From Flavobacteriaceae bacterium UBA7302 (GTDB lineage: Bacteria > Bacteroidota > Bacteroidia > Flavobacteriales > Flavobacteriaceae), in the NCBI GenBank assembly GCA_002471825.1, contig DKQS01000001.1, forward strand, positions 62,001-126,000: 64,000 nucleotides of DNA. The letters run 5' to 3'. A model generated the notes under the pieces. The model saw nothing but the letters and a program-made list of their open reading frames with translations. It did not search any database and had not been told where the DNA came from. Shown here one piece after another: positions 9,009 to 16,883 of this stretch (positions are counted from its first letter, which is position 1; each line of letters starts with the position of its first letter). The position numbers and the translations under genes were made by a program.

Positions 9009-9452
9009 GGAATCATGAATCAGGATTCACTGGTACAAACTTTATCAATAAAATTTGAAATTTTACCTTGTAATTTTTTAATTCTTTGTTCTGCATCTTT
9101 GAATTTCTCTCCGCTAACATAGCCTAAATTGTGGCAAATAATCAATTGGGTTTCCCATTCAAAAGCAGATCCTAAACTATCCTCAAGAAATCTAGTGAAA
9201 TGTTTTACTGTTCTTTTACTAGTTCCTTCGGCAATATTTGACGGTATTGAAACAGAGCTTCGATTCATTTGATTCGCTATTCCAAATTTTTCAAAACTCG
9301 GAAACTCGGATGTAAATTGATAATTCAAACTCACCAAATCCATTGATTCCTGCCAAATATGCAGCTTTTTAAAATTGTGTCTTTTCATAGCGCTAATATT
9401 TCTTTTTCTTTCTTACAAATATCCTGATTCGATCCTCCTGAATCGTGATTCC
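9009..9452. mobile_element. candidate mobile cassette: four-helix-bundle gene inside an inverted repeat
   Basis: The S23-type gene at 9020-9388 is bounded by an imperfect inverted repeat. The left end at 9009-9026 has ggaatcatgaatcaggat. The right end at 9421-9452 has its reverse complement split by 14 extra bases: atcctgattc at 9421-9430 pairs with 9017-9026 at 10/10, and 9437-9452 pairs with 9009-9024 at 14/16. The left repeat overlaps the last codons and stop of the gene. The unit sits between two core genes, ddl and coaD. That the unit moves is inferred, not shown. Confidence 0.5.
9020..9388 (-). CDS. four-helix bundle protein (S23/IVS-encoded family)
   Basis: The 122-residue protein is of the family first found in intervening sequences of 23S rRNA genes. 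Typical features are the N-terminal FKKLHIWQESMDLV, the central NQMNRSSVSIPSNIAEGTSKR (S-I-P-x-N-I-A-E-G is the family hallmark), then FLEDSLGSAFEWETQL. It probably forms a four-helix bundle and oligomerises. A relative (Avd) is an accessory factor of diversity-generating retroelements, but no reverse transcriptase is present here. It lies within an inverted repeat between ddl and coaD. Its cellular function is unknown. Confidence 0.85.
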   Translation of the reverse strand: MKRHNFKKLHIWQESMDLVSLNYQFTSEFPSFEKFGIANQMNRSSVSIPSNIAEGTSKRTVKHFTRFLEDSLGSAFEWETQLIICHNLGYVSGEKFKDAEQRIKKLQGKISNFIDKVCTSES

Positions 9453-9456
9453 AGCT

Positions 9457-10440
9457 CTAAAAATTAGTTCTCAAAGCAGACCGAATCGCATTATCAAATA
9501 AGGCTTCAAGTGAAATTCCCGCTTCACTTGCTTGCTGAGGTAAAATACTCTCTTCCGTTAAACCCGGAACAGTATTCATCTCTAAAAAATAAGGTTCTCC
9601 ATTCACCAAGATAAACTCTGATCTTGAAAAACCTGAAATCTGGAGAAATTTATAAATCTTCTTTGCTTCCTCTTCAACCTTGATTTGATGATTCGGAATC
9701 AATCTAGCGGGAGTAATTTCTTGCGATTTACCTTGGTATTTTGCTTCGTAATCAAAAAAGTCATTCTCGGAAACAATCTCGGTAATCGGAAGCACTTTGA
9801 TTTGATTTTCAAATTCTAAGACCCCAACCGACACTTCAGTACCGTCTAAAAAAGATTCAATTAAAATTTCAGAATCCTCATCAAATGCTTTGTCAATAGC
9901 AGCTCTCAAAGCCATGGATTCGTAAACCTTTGAAATTCCGAAACTAGATCCTGCTTTATTGGGTTTTACAAAACAAGGCAATCCGACCACGTCCAAAATA
10001 TAAGATTCATCAAAATCATCTCCTTCATTCAAGAAAACCGATTTAGCTGTTTTAATTCCGTATTGCTTCAACACACTCAAAGTGTCCCTTTTGTTAAAGG
10101 TAAGTGCCATTTGATAAAAAGGTGCTGATGTGTGCTTGATTCCAAGGATCTCCAAATAGGCAATAAAAGAACCATCTTCACCAGGTGTGCCATGTATCGC
10201 ATTAAACACGCAATCAAAATTGATTTTCTCTCCTTGAATGATAACCGAAAAGTCCTCTTTTTGAATAGGGTATTCGGTATCATCCTCATCGAGTACAACC
10301 CATTTTTCTTTTAGGATGTGAATGCGGTAGGGTTGGTAAATTTCTCTATTTAAATGCTTAAAAACTACGTTTCCACTCTTAATTGAGATGTTTACTTCAG
10401 AAGAGTAACCACCCATTACAATACCTACAGAAACTTTCAT
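9457..10440 (-). CDS. ddl: D-alanine--D-alanine ligase
   Basis: Ddl makes the D-Ala-D-Ala dipeptide for peptidoglycan in an ATP-dependent step. The 327-residue ATP-grasp protein has GGYSSEVNISIKSG near the N-terminus, HGTPGEDGSF, KPNKAGSSFGISKV (ATP-grasp), and the C-terminal signature FLEMNTVPGLTEESILPQQ. The ATG at 10440 (MKVSVGIVMGG) is preferred over a start six codons upstream because the family begins directly with the first beta strand. It is divergent from the PASTA-domain gene, and a candidate promoter lies at 10460-10491. Confidence 0.95.
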   Translation of the reverse strand: MKVSVGIVMGGYSSEVNISIKSGNVVFKHLNREIYQPYRIHILKEKWVVLDEDDTEYPIQKEDFSVIIQGEKINFDCVFNAIHGTPGEDGSFIAYLEILGIKHTSAPFYQMALTFNKRDTLSVLKQYGIKTAKSVFLNEGDDFDESYILDVVGLPCFVKPNKAGSSFGISKVYESMALRAAIDKAFDEDSEILIESFLDGTEVSVGVLEFENQIKVLPITEIVSENDFFDYEAKYQGKSQEITPARLIPNHQIKVEEEAKKIYKFLQISGFSRSEFILVNGEPYFLEMNTVPGLTEESILPQQASEAGISLEALFDNAIRSALRTNF

Positions 10441-10459
10441 GAATAAAGGAATATGCAAA

Positions 10460-10491
10460 CAAATTTATCAAAATATAAATAGAAAAGACAA
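10460..10491 (-). promoter_or_regulatory. candidate ddl promoter
   Basis: On the minus strand a TTG at 10491-10489 is followed after 21 bases by TAAATTTG (10467-10460), an exact match to TAnnTTTG, about 20 bp before the ddl start. Spacing fits the Bacteroidota -33/-7 pattern. Confidence 0.45.
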
Positions 10492-10504
10492 CGTTTAGAT
10501 TTTA

Positions 10505-10512
10505 TATATTTG
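10505..10512 (+). promoter_or_regulatory. candidate -7 element for the PASTA gene / rluD operon
   Basis: TATATTTG matches TAnnTTTG exactly, 20 bp before the ATG at 10533. No clear TTTG is found at the -33 distance, so support is moderate. Confidence 0.4.
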
Positions 10513-10532
10513 TTTCGGTCAAAATAAGGATA

Positions 10533-11090
10533 ATGAATTTTTTACGCTTCTTAATTAGCAAGGTTTTTTTCAAACAATTGGCAATAGCCGTAATTGGGTT
10601 TTTCGTCCTTGTCTTTGGTCTTAAGTTTTGGCTCGGATTTACCACCAATCACAATCAAAAAATTGAGGTGCCTGATTTGCACAAGTTACCTATCGATAAA
10701 GCTGCTGAAAAACTGAAAGAATCGGATTTGGATTTCATTGTGATTGACAGTGCCAATTACAATCCTACCTATCCCAAAAAATCGGTCATTGAACAAAGTC
10801 CAGAAGCTGGCGATTTCGTGAAAGAAAAGCGTAAGATTTATTTGACGTTAAATCCTTCGAAATACCGAGATGTTACCCTTCCAAAATTGAATGGTAAAAC
10901 AAAGCGTCAGGCCATATCCAATTTACGATCCATCGGAATTAATGTTGGCACAAATTTCACCTATGTTACCGACATTGGAAAAGATGTTGTTCGTGGTATC
11001 AAGTTCAATGGAAAAACCTTGAATCCTGGAGATAAAATCCCACTTAACTCCATCGTAGAACTTATTTTAGGCGATGGTAAGGGCCGCTAA
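10533..11090 (+). CDS. PASTA domain-containing membrane protein
   Basis: This 185-residue protein has one N-terminal membrane helix (about residues 16-35, VIGFFVLVFGLKFW) followed by an extracytoplasmic part with two to three PASTA repeats. The first runs from about 45 to 107 (VPDLHKLPIDKAAEKL, ending VIEQSPEAGDFVKEKRKIYLT) and the second from about 113 (LPKLNGKTKRQAISNLRSIGI) to the end. PASTA domains bind muropeptides in kinases and penicillin-binding proteins, but here they are free of any catalytic domain. The gene is 26 bp upstream of the RluD-type gene and divergent from ddl, a frequent flavobacterial arrangement. A cell-wall sensing or scaffold role is inference. Confidence 0.88.
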   Translation: MNFLRFLISKVFFKQLAIAVIGFFVLVFGLKFWLGFTTNHNQKIEVPDLHKLPIDKAAEKLKESDLDFIVIDSANYNPTYPKKSVIEQSPEAGDFVKEKRKIYLTLNPSKYRDVTLPKLNGKTKRQAISNLRSIGINVGTNFTYVTDIGKDVVRGIKFNGKTLNPGDKIPLNSIVELILGDGKGR

Positions 11091-11116
11091 CGGATCTACC
11101 TTTCAACTGTAATCAA

Positions 11117-12148
11117 ATGCAAGAAAATTCAAGAACTTCTGAATTCGATAGTGATGACTTGTACGAGCATTATCGGTTTATTGCCAGCGACGGACAAGTA
11201 CCATTGCGGGTTGATAAATTCTTGATGAACTTTATTGAAAACGCGACTCGAAATAAAATTCAGCAAGCAGCAAAAGCTGGGAATATATTGGTGAATGAAA
11301 AGGTAGTCAAATCCAACTACAAGGTAAAACCTAAAGACGTTGTTCGAGTAGTCTTAGCTCATCCTCCACATGAGAACTTATTGGTAGCTGAAGATATTCC
11401 GCTTGATATAATTTATGAGGATGATGATGTTATTGTGGTGAACAAACCGGCAGGTATGGTGGTGCATCCTGGACATGGTAACTACACAGGAACCTTGGTC
11501 AACGGATTGATTCATCATATTGAAAACCTTCCCACCAATAACAACGAAAGACCTGGGTTGGTGCATCGAATTGATAAGGATACCAGTGGTTTATTGGTCA
11601 TTGCCAAGACAGAATATGCTATGGCCCATTTATCTAAACAATTCTTCGACCGAACTACCGAGCGCTTGTACTATGCTTTGGTCTGGGGCAATATCGATGA
11701 GGATTCTGGAACCATTGAAGGACATATAGGTCGACATTTTAAGAATCGATTACAAATGGATGTTTTTCCGGATGGTGAATTTGGAAAACCAGCCATTACC
11801 CATTATAAAGTAATCGAACGCTTGACTTATGTCACACTCGTTCAATGCAAATTGGAAACGGGTAGAACCCATCAAATTCGAGCCCATTTCAAACACATTG
11901 GACATACCTTGTTCAACGACGAACGCTATGGTGGAGATCAAATTTTAAAAGGAACCACATTTAGCAAATACAAACAATTTGTAGACAATTGTTTCAAGGC
12001 GCTTCCAAGACAGGCATTGCATGCCAAAACATTAGGGTTTACACATCCAACAACAGGTGAATTCCTACAATTCAACTCTGAAATTCCTCAAGATATGCAG
12101 GCTTGTTTGGAGAAGTGGAGAACCTATTCCAAACATAGAGACAGCTAA
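11117..12148 (+). CDS. rluD: RluA/RluD family pseudouridine synthase
   Basis: The 343-residue protein isomerises uridines in RNA; RluD acts on helix 69 of 23S rRNA. An N-terminal S4 RNA-binding domain (about residues 27-90, VDKFLMNFIENATRNKIQQ) precedes the catalytic domain with HRIDKDTSGLLVIAK, which holds the catalytic Asp, and GRTHQIRAHF near the C-terminal third. Length and domain order fit RluD better than RluA or RluC, but assignment among paralogues cannot be certain without comparison. It is probably co-transcribed with the upstream PASTA gene. Confidence 0.88.
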   Translation: MQENSRTSEFDSDDLYEHYRFIASDGQVPLRVDKFLMNFIENATRNKIQQAAKAGNILVNEKVVKSNYKVKPKDVVRVVLAHPPHENLLVAEDIPLDIIYEDDDVIVVNKPAGMVVHPGHGNYTGTLVNGLIHHIENLPTNNNERPGLVHRIDKDTSGLLVIAKTEYAMAHLSKQFFDRTTERLYYALVWGNIDEDSGTIEGHIGRHFKNRLQMDVFPDGEFGKPAITHYKVIERLTYVTLVQCKLETGRTHQIRAHFKHIGHTLFNDERYGGDQILKGTTFSKYKQFVDNCFKALPRQALHAKTLGFTHPTTGEFLQFNSEIPQDMQACLEKWRTYSKHRDS

Positions 12149-12212
12149 TTTCCGCTAAGTTTATTACCTTAGAAGAGCAAATCTTCGGATTTCAATCAAC
12201 CAAACCAATTTC

Positions 12213-13997
12213 ATGCAGTACGGATTTACCGACATACTCCAATTACTGGGTGCATTAGGATTGTTCCTATTCGGAATGAAAGTCATGAGTGATGCCTTAC
12301 TTAAAATGGCCGGAAGTAAGATGCGGTCTATTTTAGCAACCATGACCTCCAACAGGTTTTTGGGTATTTTCACCGGTTTTTTCATCACCTCGGTCATACA
12401 GTCCTCATCTGCTACTACTTTAATGGTGGTGAGTTTTTCAAATGCTGGATTACTGACCCTTACAGAATCGATTAGTGTAATTATGGGTGCCAATATTGGA
12501 ACAACCATTACTGCCTGGTTGATTACCATTTTAGGTTTCAAGGTAAGCATGAGTACCATTGCCCTTCCCTTACTTGGACTCGGATTCGGATTGACTTTCG
12601 GAAAAAGTTGGAAGACCAAGGAGATTGGTAATTTTATTATCGGATTCTCTTTGTTGTTTATTGGACTTCAGTTTTTGAAGGAAGCCATGCCCGACATCAA
12701 AAACAATCCCGAAATACTTTCTTTCTTATCACAATATACAGACCTCGGTTACGGGTCACTCCTCCTCTTTTTACTCATTGGAACCATATTGACTGTGGTC
12801 ATCCAATCCTCGAGTGCCACCATGGCCTTAACACTCATCATGTGTGCTCAAGGTTGGATTCCCTTTGAAATGGCAGCAGCCATGGTTTTGGGAGAAAATG
12901 TGGGTACCACCATTACCGCGAATTTGGCAGCCATGATTTCCAATTATCAAGCCAAACGCACGGCCTTTGCCCATTTGATTTTTAATTTAATCGGGGTGTT
13001 TTGGGTCTTGCTACTCTTTTATCCATTCATCAAATTTGTAAGTTGGCTAACGGTTCAAGTTGGTTCTGAATCGCCTTATGTTTCGGCAGCAGCAATTCCT
13101 GTGGCTATATCGCTGTTCCATACCTGTTTCAACATCGCCAACACCTTCTTGCTGGTGTGGTTTGTGAATCCGATTGCCAAAATTGTTGAACGGTTTATCA
13201 AAGCAAAAGAACCTGTGGTTGCTGAAATTGACAAACCCATTTATATTACCAAAGACGCCGCAGGATATCCTGAAACTGCCATTTATGCCTTGCAGAAAGA
13301 ATCCAAAAACCTCTACAAAAACACGGTGTTTGAAATAGTAGTTCATGCCCTCAGTTTGCATCGAGCGGATATCAAATCGGACCTAAAAGCCAAAAAAGTA
13401 GTCAAGGGTTCCAAGGTAGATTTAGGGGTGGATGTTCGGAAATTGTACCAAACAAAGATTAAAACTATTTACGGAGAAATCATTCAGTTTGCCACCACTA
13501 CACAAAGCAAATTGGATTTAACGCAAGCCCAAAACAGAGAGATTTCAAAAATTAAGTTGGCCAATCGAAAAATGGTTGAAGTGGTTCGATATGTGAAGGA
13601 ACTCGGCAAAAACGTATCCAAATACATGGATTCTGAGAATGAGCATCTCACCAAAACCTACGATAAATATCGAAAGGATATTGTTCGAGTGCTGCGCATT
13701 ATATATCTATTCCGAAAGGAAAATGAAAATGAAAAGCACCATCAAAAACTGGTAGAATTAAAGCAGCAGGCCAAGAAAAAAATTAATCAGGATAGCAAAA
13801 CCATAGATCGATTGATTCGAAACAAACTGATTTCTGCTGATATGGCTTCTTCCTTGGTGAACGACAATGACAACTTCAATAATGTAATTAAGGGATTGAT
13901 AGAAATTGCAGAACTGCTATATACCACCAAAGACTCTCTTGTTGAAAACGGCGATGAACCTTCTACAACCCAAACATATACCCCACCGAAAAACTAA
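12213..13997 (+). CDS. Na/Pi cotransporter family protein with PhoU-like C-terminal domain
   Basis: The 594-residue protein has the two inverted Na/Pi-cotransporter repeats in the membrane half. Each is marked by a QSSSAT motif (VIQSSSATTLMVV and VVIQSSSATMALTL) and a glycine-rich GANIGTT / GENVGTT segment. From about residue 370 a soluble, helical, lysine-rich PhoU-like region follows. It probably exports or imports phosphate with sodium, and the PhoU-like part may sense intracellular phosphate. Its 3' end overlaps the convergent barrel gene by 35 bases, within the poorly conserved C-terminal tail (STTQTYTPPKN). Confidence 0.9.
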   Translation: MQYGFTDILQLLGALGLFLFGMKVMSDALLKMAGSKMRSILATMTSNRFLGIFTGFFITSVIQSSSATTLMVVSFSNAGLLTLTESISVIMGANIGTTITAWLITILGFKVSMSTIALPLLGLGFGLTFGKSWKTKEIGNFIIGFSLLFIGLQFLKEAMPDIKNNPEILSFLSQYTDLGYGSLLLFLLIGTILTVVIQSSSATMALTLIMCAQGWIPFEMAAAMVLGENVGTTITANLAAMISNYQAKRTAFAHLIFNLIGVFWVLLLFYPFIKFVSWLTVQVGSESPYVSAAAIPVAISLFHTCFNIANTFLLVWFVNPIAKIVERFIKAKEPVVAEIDKPIYITKDAAGYPETAIYALQKESKNLYKNTVFEIVVHALSLHRADIKSDLKAKKVVKGSKVDLGVDVRKLYQTKIKTIYGEIIQFATTTQSKLDLTQAQNREISKIKLANRKMVEVVRYVKELGKNVSKYMDSENEHLTKTYDKYRKDIVRVLRIIYLFRKENENEKHHQKLVELKQQAKKKINQDSKTIDRLIRNKLISADMASSLVNDNDNFNNVIKGLIEIAELLYTTKDSLVENGDEPSTTQTYTPPKN

Positions 13998-14862
13998 CAA
14001 AGCCTGTGGTAGGCAAATTTGATTCAGTGGTCACAGCGTTGGGTAGGTTTAGGGTGTACCCCAACTCAAAATCCCAGGACTTTGAGGTTAAGGAAATTGG
14101 GAAATTAACCTGCGTATTGAGTAAATCAAATACATCGTATGAAAATAACACCAACTGTGGTTGGCCATTCACTAGTTGTGGTCTGATAAAAGAAATTGTC
14201 TGTTGCGCAACAACGAGACTTACGTTGGGTCTAAAACGGACAGCACTAGTAGCTGTTCTTTGTAAATCAAAACTCAAAAAGGAGTTACTCACCAATTGAA
14301 AGGAATTCGAATCTCCGAACAAATAGGATCCTGCAAGCGTTGTACCCAAGGATCTCTTTTTATTGGTAATCCCTACACTTAAATCCAATGAATTGGTAAA
14401 AGAACCGGCATCTCCTGTAAAAAAGTATCGGGTGTATCCCAAATTATAAAACAGCGAATTGCTTGCCCCTATCGTATTGAAATATGCCAGTGATAGACTG
14501 GTAAAATCCCATTTAGGATCAAAACTTTCATAATAGATTCCGGATAAGGTAGCATTAAAACCAGACTTATGGAAGTAGGTCATTTGCGGAATCATATTAA
14601 ACTGATCTACTCCAGTGTCTCTACCCGAGAAAAAAGTGTTGCTATTATATGTTAGGGAGGTATATAAAAAATCTTGAGAAATGCCGGCCAACATCATTTC
14701 GTCTAGAAATTGTTGTTCATTAAAAAACATTTCATCCAAAAGTAGATCGATATCCTCATCAGATCGTTCTTGTGCATAGGTACAAAAAGAGGTTGCTACT
14801 GTGATCAGTAGCAACCCATATTTTCTAATGATTTTAGGAAAATTCAACCTAAGAATTTGCAT
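13963..14862 (-). CDS. predicted outer-membrane beta-barrel protein, last gene of the sigma-factor operon
   Basis: I do not recognise a named family. The 299-residue protein has a signal peptide (GLLLITVATSFCTYAQ) and a short acidic helical stretch. From about residue 70 it shows alternating hydrophobic strands with aromatic girdle residues, and it ends in GFVSFSVGYMFGL, a plausible outer-membrane insertion signal. This suggests a barrel of about 12 strands. It is 10 bp behind the Spy-like gene and ends the operon that begins with the ECF sigma factor. A role as an envelope-stress target or porin is inference. Confidence 0.7.
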   Translation of the reverse strand: MQILRLNFPKIIRKYGLLLITVATSFCTYAQERSDEDIDLLLDEMFFNEQQFLDEMMLAGISQDFLYTSLTYNSNTFFSGRDTGVDQFNMIPQMTYFHKSGFNATLSGIYYESFDPKWDFTSLSLAYFNTIGASNSLFYNLGYTRYFFTGDAGSFTNSLDLSVGITNKKRSLGTTLAGSYLFGDSNSFQLVSNSFLSFDLQRTATSAVRFRPNVSLVVAQQTISFIRPQLVNGQPQLVLFSYDVFDLLNTQVNFPISLTSKSWDFELGYTLNLPNAVTTESNLPTTGFVSFSVGYMFGL

Positions 14863-14872
14863 TCAGTCCCGA

Positions 14873-15346
14873 TTAATTGCCTCTCTTTCTATTCTTTTGC
14901 CTACCTCCTGCATTATTTCTTGGACCATCTTTTAACTCGCCTCGATCTTTGGCATTCCGGATTTTATCAATCCGTTCTTTCAATACATTGCGCTGTTCCT
15001 TGGTGAGTGTTTTACGAAAACTCTCTCTTGTCTGACGCAATCGCATTTGCTGATTCTTTACCAGATCGCGTTGCGTTTTTGTAAAACTCGCCATCAACTG
15101 CTTTCGGATTTGTGCTTTTGAAAGCGATTTGTTTCTGAGAATGGCCAACTGATCTTTGCTCAAACTTGCTTTGAACGCCTCACGATTTGCTTTCAGGATT
15201 TCCTTTTCCTTGGCCAACAATCGCTGCTGTTCTTTGGTAAGTTCTTTTGAAATGAGTTCGTATCCCGAACTTTGAGCCTGCATAAGTGTAGCACAAAAAA
15301 TGAAACCTAAAAAGATCAGCTGATGTATGTTCGTTCTAAATTTCAT
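14873..15346 (-). CDS. Spy/CpxP-like periplasmic protein with repeated LTxxQ motifs
   Basis: The 157-residue protein has a signal peptide (FLGFIFCATLMQAQ) followed by an all-helical, strongly charged mature part. Motifs resembling LTxxQ recur at roughly 20-residue intervals: LTKEQQRLL, LSKDQLAIL, LSKAQIRKQL, FTKTQRDLV, LTKEQRNVL. LTxxQ motifs define the Spy/CpxP group of periplasmic chaperones and metal-stress sensors. The tail is basic and Gly/Asn-rich. The gene is fourth in the ECF operon, consistent with an envelope chaperone induced by that sigma factor. The chaperone role is inferred from motif spacing only. Confidence 0.65.
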   Translation of the reverse strand: MKFRTNIHQLIFLGFIFCATLMQAQSSGYELISKELTKEQQRLLAKEKEILKANREAFKASLSKDQLAILRNKSLSKAQIRKQLMASFTKTQRDLVKNQQMRLRQTRESFRKTLTKEQRNVLKERIDKIRNAKDRGELKDGPRNNAGGRQKNRKRGN

Positions 15347-15383
15347 TTTTTATTGTTTTGACTAAATTACAAATTATTCTCTA

Positions 15384-16256
15384 TTAATTACAAGCTTGCT
15401 TGGCTGCTTCTAATTCTGTTTCATCATTGATGGTGGCAACAGTTCCGTCTCGGTATTCAATATCTACTGGGAAATTCACTACACCCTTTTCATCAACATC
15501 TGGATTGTCTTTGTGCCATTGTCTGATCAATTTAAAATCTCTTCTTTCGTTGACATCAATTACGGAACCATCAGGCATTGTGAAAGACACTGGCAATACA
15601 AATCTGAAACACTTTCTTCGATCTCTATCTGCTCTACAAGAATTCTTTACTTCTCGAAGATCTTCCACGTCAATTAAAGTTTGTACGGTTCCATCTTCCA
15701 AGGTAACATCTACTGGAAATACCAATTCTGGTTTTTCTGTAGCATCTGGATTCGCTGTATACCAATCTCTAATCAAAGACCACTCATCCTTGGAGTTCAA
15801 GGTAATGCTTGAATCATCTGGCATGATAAAATCAATTGGGAAAACAAATTCGAAACATCTGTTACGTCTCCTTCTTGATCGATCTCTGGTATCGTCTAAT
15901 TGTCTTCCTTGTAAATCGAAATATACGTCGCTTGAATTCTCCATGCGCGATTCGTCAACAGAGCTTACCGCTACTTTGTAACCCAAGGCATTTGCCAATT
16001 CTACCTGATTGATGAAGTTATCGTTTAATTCACCATTGAAAGTTGTTTGAGTTGAAGTAGGTAAATCATCACTTCCTACCACTGTTCGGTTGGCTGTATC
16101 AATTTGATCGATTAATGTAGCATCAGAACTTAAATTGATTCCGTCTGAATTTTCACTACAGGAAGTGAATACAAAAAATGATAGCAATAAAGTTGCTAAT
16201 GTCAAACTAGCAATGGATGCTCTTGTTCTTTTTGTGTTTGTTTTAATAGTTTTCAT
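15384..16256 (-). CDS. lipoprotein with four tandem FPxD-type 30-residue repeats
   Basis: The 290-residue protein starts at the ATG at 16256, where a basic N-region and hydrophobic stretch lead to the lipobox FTSC (Cys33). The C-terminal half from about residue 132 contains four repeats of about 30 residues. Each begins F/V-P-V/I-D/S, then D-G/D-S/T, then a short helix. Repeats 1 and 3 carry MPD and RxWxxxNPD; repeats 2 and 4 end in a Cys (NSC, QAC). A basic patch (RDRSRRRRNRC, RADRDRRKC) precedes repeats 1 and 3. Paired cysteines may form disulfides. It is third in the ECF operon. No function is known to me. Confidence 0.75.
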   Translation of the reverse strand: MKTIKTNTKRTRASIASLTLATLLLSFFVFTSCSENSDGINLSSDATLIDQIDTANRTVVGSDDLPTSTQTTFNGELNDNFINQVELANALGYKVAVSSVDESRMENSSDVYFDLQGRQLDDTRDRSRRRRNRCFEFVFPIDFIMPDDSSITLNSKDEWSLIRDWYTANPDATEKPELVFPVDVTLEDGTVQTLIDVEDLREVKNSCRADRDRRKCFRFVLPVSFTMPDGSVIDVNERRDFKLIRQWHKDNPDVDEKGVVNFPVDIEYRDGTVATINDETELEAAKQACN

Positions 16257-16327
16257 ACTCTTTGTTTTTAATTTTAAAATTGCTTCTGTTTTCTTAGAAC
16301 CCAATTTTCTCAAATAGTTTGAAAATT

Positions 16328-16843
16328 TTATAAAATTATTGTTTCGATGAATTTATCATCTGTGTAATTATCTAATAATGAGTCTTCTACAAACAAAGAA
16401 TTCATAAAGAAATTATCTAGTTTTTGTTCAGACAACTCGGCCTTGATGACAATTTCATTGATTAATAATTCATTCGTATATCCATCAACCTCATCATCTT
16501 CTAACAATAATGAATTGATCAATACATTTTCTGAAGTCATTAATAAATCATAACTGTCATCCGTGGTGTTTCCATTAAAATTGAACAACCAAAGATTAAA
16601 AAATAGCAAGAAGACCACACTGGCAGCCACCATATACTGCAATCGAACATTCATATATCGAACCTTCGTCTCCTTTTTGGGTGGTTCGACCTGTTCTGTT
16701 CGTACTTTGTCGAGAATGGAAAGCTTTGACTTAGCGAAGTAATCGCTAGGCATTTCCATCCCCAAATATTCTTTGTGTTTCTCTGCAATGGAGTTCTTAT
16801 CTCCTCTTAGAAATTTGTCGTTATGTTTTGGTGCTTTACCCAT
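16328..16843 (-). CDS. single-pass membrane protein, probable anti-sigma factor
   Basis: This 171-residue protein has a soluble basic N-terminal part (about 1-80, containing the MPSDYFAKSK-x-x-ILDKV pattern seen in Bacteroidota proteins encoded next to ECF sigma factors). One membrane helix follows (about 88-107, MVAASVVFLLFFNLWLFNF), then a very acidic periplasmic tail. The tail is an internal duplication: NSLLLEDDEVDGYTNELLINEIVI resembles NSLFVEDSLLDNYTDDKFIETIIL. Position (40 bp behind the sigma gene) and topology support an anti-sigma role, but no recognised ZAS or FecR domain is visible. Confidence 0.6.
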   Translation of the reverse strand: MGKAPKHNDKFLRGDKNSIAEKHKEYLGMEMPSDYFAKSKLSILDKVRTEQVEPPKKETKVRYMNVRLQYMVAASVVFLLFFNLWLFNFNGNTTDDSYDLLMTSENVLINSLLLEDDEVDGYTNELLINEIVIKAELSEQKLDNFFMNSLFVEDSLLDNYTDDKFIETIIL

Positions 16844-16883
16844 AATCTTTTGTTAGACCCAACTTTTTTAAAATAGTTTGGTT

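Noticed and set aside
9020..9388. Diversity-generating retroelement, because of the Avd-like protein
   Set aside because: No reverse transcriptase, template repeat or variable repeat is visible near it.
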